From the NCBI GenBank assembly GCA_905220665.1, contig CAJNAR010000168.1, forward strand, positions 620,001 to 684,000: 64,000 nucleotides of DNA. Reading direction: 5' to 3'. Below, piece by piece: positions 56,762 to 64,000 of the stretch. The position numbers and the translations under genes are program-made. The notes below the pieces were generated by a model that searched no databases, was not told the origin of the DNA, and saw only the letters and a list, made by a program, of their open reading frames with translations. Position 1 is the stretch's first letter, and each line of letters starts with the position of its first letter. Source of the DNA: Albugo candida (lineage: Eukaryota; Oomycota; Peronosporomycetes; Albuginales; Albuginaceae).

Positions 56762-57598
56762 TTACTCAGCTTCCATACCAAGAATATATCTCACTTGACC
56801 AAGTGTTTTGAGTGAAAACTCTTTCCTCAATTGCAGCATGATCTTGTTGATCATTTCCAAACTTCTTGCTCTAATCACCATATCCTCAACATACAACGCA
56901 ATGTATGTGTAGTCATGTCCCACTTGTCGAACAAAAATGCAAGATTCCGTCTTGCATCGATTGAATCCTAGTTTTATCTCAAAAATATTTGAGATCAACT
57001 TGTACCATGCGACAGCTGCTTGCTTTAGACCATATAAACTTCTGTTCAACTTGCAAGCATGGTTTGGTTGAATTGATACTCCTTCCGGTGGCCAGATGAA
57101 TACATCTTCTGCCAGAGTTCCATTCAGAAATGCCGTATTCACATCATATTGCTGCACATGATAAACTCGGTGACAGCATAATGCCAAAAATACACGAATT
57201 GAATTCAAACTTGCAACAGGAGAGTACGTCACAAAGTAGTCGATGCCTGGGGTTTGTCGATAACCAAGTGCGACAAGTCTTGCCTTATAACGTTGTATTT
57301 CTCCTTTTTCATTCTTCTTAATTGAAAATACCCACTTGGTGCCGATCACTTTCTGACTTGGTGAACGTTTTACTACGGTCCAAGTTGACTTATCCTCCAA
57401 AGCTGCCAATTCCTCTTTGATAGCTTCAAACCACTGCTCCGCTTCTGGTGATTTCCTTACACCTTGATAGCAGCCTGGTACTTCCAACTCTGCATTAGCT
57501 TCTTCATCTTCGAGTCTGTATCGTTTCTTCGATCGTCCATTATCTTCAACTGAATCGCTCTTATAAGGTACGATTGCGTCTGAGGGACCACCGTTCAT
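56762..57598 (-). pseudogene. Copia-2 reverse transcriptase
   Basis: 278 codons carry the copia RT signature: WFEAIKEELAALEDKSTWTVV, GTKWVFSIKKNEKGEI, RYKARLVALGYRQTPGIDY, QYDVNTAFLNGTLAEDVF, LNRSLYGLKQAAVAWY. The catalytic YVDD reads YVED, which should impair activity. Stop at 56,762-56,764 separates it from RNase H. Confidence 0.9.
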
Positions 57599-57922
57599 GA
57601 GTGCTAATTGCGGATTCCCTCTCAGATTGTGCCGTCAAGAATGCGTACCACAATCAAGACCTTCATCATCATATCTTCTCTCCCTCGGCACCATAGCCGT
57701 ATTGGAGAAATCGTCGATTGAAGCACTATCTCCAATGTCCATATCCATATCATGCGTTGTGACCACGTCAAGCTGCGATGATGATGGCTGATGCGTTTCC
57801 TCCATTTCAACATCAACATTACGTCTTGGTACAATGTTATCAACTTGTACATCCTCATCATGTTTGCGGTCAATTTTCGTACCATATGCCTGCCCCAAGT
57901 GACCATCCACCACTTGAACGTA

Positions 57923-59341
57923 CTAGATCTTGTTCGATACTTCGAATATAGCTATTAGCACTATCACCAATTTGTTTGTTCTGGAATCAATCACTCGATA
58001 ACCCTTTGTCATCGTCGAGTATCCGACAAACATACAAGAAAATCCTTTGTCATCCAGCTTTTGTCTCCTTGCCTTGTCGATGTGTGCAAAACCCTTGGAT
58101 CCAAAAACACACAAGCTGCTCAAAATCGGTCACATTCTTAAGCACATTCAATAGGTGTCTTGGATTTCCAAACTGAGCATGGAACGCGATTGGTGATATA
58201 CACCGCTATATTTATTTCTTCCGCTCATCCCTGCTTGTCGACACTCTTTCACGCTATCATACATCGAGCTCGCTCCATCAATGTACAGTTCATTCGCTCA
58301 CCAACCGTTTTGCTGAGGCGAGTAAGAGACAGTTGTTTGGTGTATAATTCCGGCGTGGCGACAAAGGTATGTGAACTTCTTGTTGATGTACTCTCCCCCG
58401 TTGTCGGCTCGAATACACTTGATCTTTTTGTTTATTTGATTCTCCATCAAAGCTTTATATTCCACAAACTTTTCGAATACTTCAATCTTCGATGCTAGGA
58501 AATAGGCGACAGTATATCTGGATTAATCGTCGATAAACGTGACAACATACTTTACACCCCCGTGTGATTTGATTTGCATGGGACCCATTACGTCACTGTG
58601 TATAAGTTCAAGGACTCCGGAGGTCTTGATCTCACTATTCTTTGATTTTGGGAATGATTCCACATTCATTTTCCCATTTATACATCCTGCACACATTTCA
58701 TGATCATCTTCTTGATTCAAATCCACGTTCATTCCGGCGACACATTTCCTAACGTTTTTCAGATTCGACATCGATATATGTCCAAGGCGTGCATGCCATA
58801 ATTCCAAATCTTGTTCCGAATTTGCTTGACTGGCATTCTCCATGCTGGATGAGCATCGCAATGCGTACATCTTTCCTTTTTTCTTGAGATTTGTCACCAG
58901 TTGACCGTTTTTCATGATGCTACACCAATGTCCAAATTTAATTTTGAGTCCTCTTGACACCAAAGCTGATACTGACAGTAGTCGTCGATCCATGCCTGGT
59001 ACCAATGGTACATCATAAATGTTTACTCCAGCTCCATTTTCGAGTGTAACGAGAACGGTTCCAATTTTTGTGGCTGTTAGTTGAAGGGCATTTGCAACAG
59101 TGATTTGAATTGATGATTTGAGTTGCTCGAGATCCGTGAATTTTCCTTGAAATGGACTCATGTGACTGCTGGCACCACTATCTAGTAACCAATTCATCTC
59201 ATATTTTTTGTTTGACGCCATGAATGCGTGCTCGCTACTTGGTTGCCGTCTAGACTGCTGTCGATTTTGACGACATTCCGCTATTCTTTCCAGTACGTCC
59301 ACATCCAAAACACTTTCCATTGAACTTTTGTGCTGCTCCAT
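57923..59341 (-). pseudogene. Copia-2 protease - integrase
   Basis: The protease motif is WLLDSGASSHMSP. The pre-integrase domain follows with LWHARLGHISMSNL, then the zinc-like CAGCINGKM and the integrase start ELIHSDVMGPMQ with KYVVTFIDD. A stop follows at 58,523-58,525 and the rest is frameshifted. The C-terminal piece FSCMFVGYSTMTKGYRVID (about 58,050-57,990) matches the end of the copia integrase region. Confidence 0.88.
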
Positions 59342-59984
59342 CCCGCTGTTTATGGTTTCCTCGTCTTTCTTTTCTGAACTGCTGCTTCGTTGCTTTCAAA
59401 ACAAGTTCCCCGGATTCCTTTCGTTGCAGCGATTCATATTCACGTTGGATCATTTCTTTCGCTTGTAACATATCCATATTTGGTATGTTTATGATGATTT
59501 TTACGATTGAGTCGAATTCATCCGACAGACTGCTTAATAGCAAGATGATTTGCTCGTCTTGATTGAAATTGTCTCCAATCGCAGCCATTCTTGTGTAAAT
59601 CTCCTCAAATTTCATGAGGTGTTACAATGCATTTCCACCCTTTCCCATTTTGCACTCGTGCACTTGTCGTCTTATTTGTATGCAATTGTGCGTGTTTCGC
59701 CGAACGAAAAGGTTTTTCAGGATTTCCCACGCTTCAGCTGTACTTGTAGCTGAGCGAATTAATGACTGAAATTTCGGGCTGATCATTGTCGCAATGATGG
59801 CGAAGGCCTTGACGTCATTGACTTTCCCCATTTCGATTGCTGGATCGCCCTCATTTGGAATCTTTAATGCATCGATGTGTCCGTGGAGGTTTTTCCTTGC
59901 TAACCTCATCCGAGCATTAAAGTCCCATACGAAATAATTATCTTCACGCAATACGTCGTTCTGGTCCATCGAGCTTGGGCTCAT
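59250..59984 (-). pseudogene. Copia-2 gag
   Basis: From ATG 59,984 (or the next ATG, a few codons on) the frame encodes NYFVWDFNARMRLARKNLHG and AEAWEILKNLFVRRNT, typical of the copia gag (UBN2-like) domain. A stop near 59,622 and a frame change lead to IYTRMAAIGDNFNQDEQIILLL and a damaged zinc knuckle beginning CFGCGRTGK, where a frameshift removes the His and last Cys. Confidence 0.85.
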
Positions 59985-59988
59985 AACC
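59973..59988 (-). other. Copia-2 primer-binding site of the half-tRNA type
   Basis: Directly after the 5' LTR the minus strand reads GGTTATGAGCCCAAGC. This is complementary to GGGCTCATAACC, the anticodon arm of an initiator methionine tRNA, and not to a tRNA 3' end. Drosophila copia and yeast Ty5 are primed by such internal tRNA cleavage products. The ATG in it (59,984-59,982) is the first in-frame ATG of gag. Confidence 0.75.
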
Positions 59989-60141
59989 TGTTGAATCAAA
60001 GGAGTTGGAAGGAGAGGCGCGACGTTCCGGAAAAGTGCAAAGTGCGTTTATCAAGTTTTAGATTCCTAACTACAGTAAATGTTATAATAGAATCTCCCGC
60101 ATAACCTTTAGTTTTCAATGTGGTCTACACCATCATCAACA
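59989..60141 (-). repeat. Copia-2 5' LTR (153 bp)
   Basis: TGTTGA ... TCAACA ends. Followed on the minus strand directly by the primer-binding site. Confidence 0.95.
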
Positions 60142-60364
60142 GCTATGACGTCATTGAAACGACCGTGCTGTTTGAAATAGTGCGCGATGTTGTAGTTTGT
60201 ATTCGGACAGTATACTTAGGAAATGCACATCATAACAGTTAATAACACTACACACATTTTTTGCACCAAAACAAAGAGGCAGGGGAAATTTATACTTCCA
60301 TCTCTGCTAACAAAGGCAGACTACAGCTCTCAAACTGCCATTTTCTCGTCATGCTGTCCAACTT

Positions 60365-62896
60365 TTGCTTATGGAAGACCCGCCCAGTGCATGTTACCTT
60401 TCTCTCAAAGAGCACGCGGTCAAAGCCTATGCCATGCAGAACGGGTTTGCCGTAAACCGTGCTCGATTAAAGACGAACAAGGTAGGCACGGAAATACGGA
60501 AGGTCTGGTTGAAATATACACATGCCCGAGTACACAAAGTTCAAGGGAGCGGCCTTCATCGGACGTCAACAATGAAATCAAATTGCAAGAGGCAATCTGT
60601 CATCCAGAGAACAATAAGTGCCCGTGAATGCGCCTATGTCTGGAATTTTGAGGTCTTCTCTGGCGGGCATAGCGGGCACAATCCCGGAGAAGACCCTGCC
60701 ACATATGCGATAAATCGACCCGAACAAGAAGTGCAAGTGGCGAAAATGACAAAGGCTGGGGCGACACCGCGCGTAATTCTTTCAGCCCCTCGTCAAAACG
60801 AATCGTGTTGCTTACTGGTTGGAAAAGATGTGTAAAATACCAAGCAAAGGGTATGGCGTCACAACCTGCCTCAATGTTTACTTGACGAAAGTTCTAAACA
60901 GCCTTTTCTAGGTTAGGACCTCTGCGCTCAACGGCCGACGACCAGCCGAGGCTCTTTTGGACAATTATGAGAAGGAAAAAGTCAACCATAAGCTCCGCCA
61001 AAGCGATAGTGGAGAGTTGACTTGTTTTATTCTTTGCGCCAATAAGGGCTTTATCACTTGCAGCGGGATTCACGGAAAATGCAGTGCGTAGCACAATCTT
61101 CAATGTTACAACAATTATGCGTACTTTATAATGTACCGCTGATCAGCCGCATTGTCTCTTTGTGCACACAGGTCAATATATAGGACTCAACGTACAAGAC
61201 AAACAGGTAAGGCTTGATGGTTTTGCTAAGCGTTACCAGCGTTAGGCTTAAACTAACGGCCGATAGTATAGATTTAAACTGCATTTGTTGCATGTCGCTG
61301 GGGTTACGCCAACAAACCAGACAGTGTCGCTGTCTTACGCCTTCTTTTCCGAAGAAAGCGAAAGAGACTACGTATGGGCTTTACGTCAATTTCGGGACTC
61401 CTCTGGACAGCCGCTCAGTTCCGGCAAAATAATTTTTGTCGTGGATCGTGAACTGGCGCGAATTGCAGGTATAAGATGGCGTTCCCAAGTGCTACTGTAC
61501 TGATATGCTATTAACATATAAACAGGATGTGCAAGCAAGAGCAAAGCGGCACTTTAGCGAGACAGAGGAGTACGACAAGTTCTGGGTCCAGTGGATGGCT
61601 CTCTGCAACGCACCTACAGAAGCGGTTTATCACAAGCAATAGGCATTCCTTCTGCCAAGCTTGCCGCTGCAATTGGCAAAATACTTGAAAGACACTTGGC
61701 TTGAGAAGCACAAGGAACAATTTGTTACTGCCTGGATCAAAGATGCCCTTCATTTTGGACATGCTATCACGTCGCGTGTAGAGGGGAGCCATGCATTTTT
61801 GAAACAGTGGATTGGTGTTTCAACCCTTGACTTGGATAAAGTGTACAGCAAGATTTTCCTCGCTGGAGATGCCCAACGCCGCGAATCAGTCGACAGATCG
61901 GTCTTGAACGCATGCAGCTTCCGATAAAACTAGAAGCCCAATTCTGGGGCAACGTCCTTCGCAAAATTTCATCACATACAATGAGCAAGGTATGTGAACA
62001 ACGCATGCAGTGGTCTGAACACGCTCTCTAAAGTCAGCTTATGAATGTCTTTTTTTGCCAGGGCCACGAGCAATACCTGCTGGCAATCGATCCCAATGTG
62101 ACAGAGGATTGCAGTAATATTTTGACGGGAACAATAGAACTCCCCTGCCAGCATTCTATGCAAAAGATGTTGGTAAACAATAGATCTTTGGAGGATTCAG
62201 ACATCCATATGCATTGGTGGCTCCATCAACCACCACCGCCTCCAGATGCATACCAAGGGGAAAATCTCCACCATATTGTGGATTTGCTTGCAACACGATA
62301 CAAGGTGATGAACGAGTACCAGCAAGCCATGCTTCGAAACACACTTGAAGTATTAGATTCCTCGCACGTATTTTCCATGAACAATCCGGTAGTAGCGCGA
62401 AACACGTGGGCGGCCATTGGGTTCGCAAAACCGTTCGTCAACAAGGCGCAATCCTTCGCTTTTTGAGCATGTAGAGTAAAAACGCCGCAACAAGCGAAAA
62501 TGCGGGCATTGCAAGGATAAAGGACACTACAGGTCCACCTGCCCATTGCTTGCCGAGGAATCTGCCGGTATCAGAACAATCAGCCAAATTGTGAGCAAGC
62601 GCAATGTAAGTCAACAGCATTCATGCATGCGGGTTTGCCTTACGATCCCTTTGATACTTTCTAACTGATAGTTGCCGTTTTTCCAGACTCATCCCATCTC
62701 AAGGACAATTACCAATAGCGAAAAAATTGGAACGTGCAAGAAAAGGGTGATGAGGTAAGCCAAAATGATTCTTATATGATTTCTTCTTACCGATTTCTTC
62801 CAGGCCATTAAAAGTGATAGCGATTCCGCCGACGAAGTCCCGCTCGCCCAAGTTTTCTGCGCGGAAATATTGGCCCAGCTGGGAGACCTAAAATGA
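60365..62896 (+). pseudogene. MULE transposase with visible introns, inactive
   Basis: N-terminal FAR1-like region: HAVKAYAMQNGFAVNRAR ... GSGLHRTSTMKSNC. DDE part: DSTYKTNR|FKLHLLHVAGVTPTNQ, joined across a 65-nt intron (61,207-61,271), then IIFVVDRELA. Then ARAKRHFSETEEYDKF and ITSRVEGSHAFLKQW. A 72-nt intron (61,990-62,061) leads to GHEQYLLAIDPN and IELPCQHSMQK. A zinc knuckle CGHCKDKGHYRSTC lies at about 62,489-62,530. Two more likely introns are 62,606-62,696 and 62,755-62,803. Lesions: in-frame TAA near 61,513, TAG near 61,637 (a conserved Trp position) and several frameshifts. The transposase would have cut at the terminal repeats. Confidence 0.85.
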
Positions 62897-63123
62897 AAAT
62901 GAGTAGATAGGTATGAGCAGGTGGGAATTTGGAGTGTACAGGCTAGGGAGAATTTTATCCGTCGCTCTTATTTTTCCCATTCATTACACATCCTTACAAA
63001 TCAATCAGTAAATCAACGATAGATTCAGCAGCCATAACATTTTATTATTTAAATCATACGTCGATCGAAATTCTTGTCAACGCATCTCCCTTTACCAAAA
63101 CTGAAACGCCGAACTCAACGTAA

Positions 63124-63147
63124 AGAGGGTGTCCGGATAGCAGCTCC
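63124..63147 (-). repeat. MULE right terminal inverted repeat
   Basis: GAGGGTGTCCGGATAGCAGC on the plus strand is the inverted counterpart of the left end, with one mismatch in the first 20 bp. Confidence 0.75.
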
Positions 63148-63799
63148 TTATATTTATATAAAACAAATGCTCATTTTATCAACTGTCCACTTGTCCACAT
63201 GGAGCAGTTTACTTTATTTTGGGCTAGATTATGTTTTTGATGCGATGCAGAAGAATCGCGCTCACTGTAGACTGTTCGATCATCTCACCTAATACAAGCA
63301 AGCAAGGTCATGTAAATCTGGAGTACAGCGACGTCAGTGTTTTTGATCAAATCACATCATGAGACATCGCAACATCAGTCTATTCATTGGTCCTATCGCT
63401 TCCATTTATTTTGTTTTTATACTGGTTGGCTTTAATGTAGGTAATTTTGTACGTCGTTTTCGAAAAGCTTCCGTGTCTCAAATTTTATCGACTTCCTTAA
63501 AAAGTATGTGCTGTACAGTACAAGACAATTACACACATGTGAGCGATATTTGCAATGAACGTTCATGCTTGTATGACACTTCCAGTTATATAAACAATTA
63601 TCCTCCGATATCGCTGTATCAATCAGTAATATTATCTCCTTTGATACGCTCAGATGCAGCAAATGACTCCACTTTGAAGAAAAGGCAGCATCTCACTTAG
63701 GGTAAGTTGCGGCCGACCAATTAAAATTGAGAGTGAGAATCTTATCCCGTCGTACAGCTCTGCCAAAACAATAGTAAAGATTGGTGGTTGCTAGAAAGT

Positions 63800-63822
63800 C
63801 TCACGATTTATTTTTACACGTT
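63800..63822 (+). promoter_or_regulatory. Conserved element before the second CCG-like gene
   Basis: TCACGATTTATTTTTACACG plus TT precedes the ATG, nearly identical to the element before the first copy, so it is probably the initiator/5' leader. Confidence 0.4.
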
Positions 63823-64000
63823 ATGCGGGTTCAACAAATCCTGTCCGTGCTTTTGATACATTCAACCGGATACCAAACTGCCCAATCTTCTCCTTATATG
63901 AGAACAAATATCGTCAGCACCACTTTCAACGTTGGAGATACTAACTTGTTAATTTGTCAACACTGCCTTCTATCTACAGGAGGTGCCACTCGGGCAAAAC
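63823..64000 (+). CDS. Second secreted CCG-like protein, 3' end outside the window
   Basis: The first 59 codons are in the window. MRVQQILSVLLIHS matches the signal peptide of the first copy (MLIQQILSVILIHF), and CQHCLLSTGGATRA matches its CQDCLLSSGSASRA. Here the motif is Cys-x2-Cys-x5-Gly (also x4-Gly), which fits the published spacing of the Albugo CCG class as I recall it. The signal peptide core is interrupted by Ser-Thr-Gly-Tyr after residue 13, so cleavage may fall near residue 20. Identity to copy 1 is moderate in the leader and higher at the motif, as expected for paralogues under selection at the motif. It is not known whether the gene is intact beyond the window. Confidence 0.75.
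   Translation, partial: MRVQQILSVLLIHSTGYQTAQSSPYMRTNIVSTTFNVGDTNLLICQHCLLSTGGATRAK

Larger units (their letters stand above)
55839..60141 (-). mobile_element. Copia-2: full-length Ty1/copia retrotransposon (minus), inactive
   Basis: 153-bp LTRs at 55,839-55,991 and 59,989-60,141 share TGTTGA ... TCAACA ends and differ at 8 positions. The 5-bp target duplication GCTAT lies at 55,834-55,838 and 60,142-60,146. Minus-strand order is gag - protease - integrase - RT - RNase H, the copia order. It is inserted in the 5' part of the MULE. Frames carry a handful of stops and frameshifts. Confidence 0.95.
55556..63147 (+). mobile_element. Mutator-like DNA transposon (MULE) with terminal inverted repeats, interrupted by Copia-2
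   Basis: Left end AGCTGCTATCCGGAC then CCCCTCCGTT (from about 55,557) is matched in inverted form by the right end GTCCGGATAGCAGCT (63,131-63,145). Between them lies a MULE transposase remnant (60,365-62,896). Removing the 4.3-kb copia insertion leaves about 3.3 kb, a normal MULE size. A possible imperfect 9-bp target duplication (TTATGTTAA / TTATATTTA) flanks the ends but is not convincing. Confidence 0.75.
63198..64000 (+). repeat. Duplicated block, copy 2 (runs off the window)
   Basis: Homologous to 3067-3846 in the same orientation, beginning about 50 bp after the MULE right end and continuing into the secreted-protein gene. Confidence 0.85.

Noticed and set aside
60223..60627. Plus-strand frame of 134 codons at the MULE head as the real N-terminus
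   Set aside because: The overlapping frame from 60,365 carries the FAR1-like motif.
61440..61545. An intron in the MULE between ELARIAG and DVQARAK
   Set aside because: The supposed intron itself encodes conserved transposase sequence (AFPSATVLIC), so frameshifts and a stop explain it better.
1..64000. CRISPR array or prokaryotic operon
   Set aside because: No regular spaced repeats of that kind, and spliced genes, LINEs and chromodomain retrotransposons show eukaryotic nuclear DNA.

Overview
The window reads as nuclear DNA of an oomycete, most likely a white rust (Albugo-like). The grounds are a tandem-kinase TKL protein, small secreted proteins with an N-terminal Cys-x2-Cys...Gly motif like the Albugo CCG class, very short spliceosomal introns (51-72 nt in the host genes), and a mix of LINE, Ty3/gypsy, Ty1/copia and Mutator-like elements. 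The genus is an inference; no marker gene settles it.

Positions 1-24,213 form a gene island. In order it holds a membrane-anchored dual kinase (+), a CCG-like secreted protein (+), a decayed stretch that once coded for a coiled-coil protein (about 5.8-9.2 kb), a small membrane protein with a 51-nt intron (+), an LLPH/DUF2423-type basic protein (+), ADAT3 (-), a Dbp10/DDX54 RNA helicase (+), ER UDP-glucose:glycoprotein glucosyltransferase (three exons, +) and TRMO-type tRNA methyltransferase (three exons, -). Four of these are housekeeping genes of tRNA modification, ribosome assembly or ER folding control.

Positions 24,214-33,090 hold almost no intact coding sequence. There is a decayed minus-strand coding stretch, one arm of a dispersed repeat, a degenerate GGTAT-type repeat cluster and a pair of tRNA-derived SINE-like units.

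Positions 33,091-63,147 are transposons in nested layers. LINE-A (-) and LINE-B (+) diverge from each other. A 5.3-kb chromodomain gypsy element with exact 184-bp LTRs and a TCCGA target duplication sits inside LINE-B. A decayed copia fragment follows. The last layer is a Mutator-like element with terminal inverted repeats and visible introns, interrupted by a 4.3-kb copia element with 153-bp LTRs and a GCTAT target duplication. All the transposon reading frames are broken.

The final 800 bases return to the effector theme. A second CCG-like secreted gene begins at 63,823 and runs off the window, and its upstream DNA is homologous to the upstream DNA of the first copy 60 kb away. The effector family was therefore duplicated together with its promoter. 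I found no CRISPR, prokaryotic operon, rRNA or true tRNA gene.
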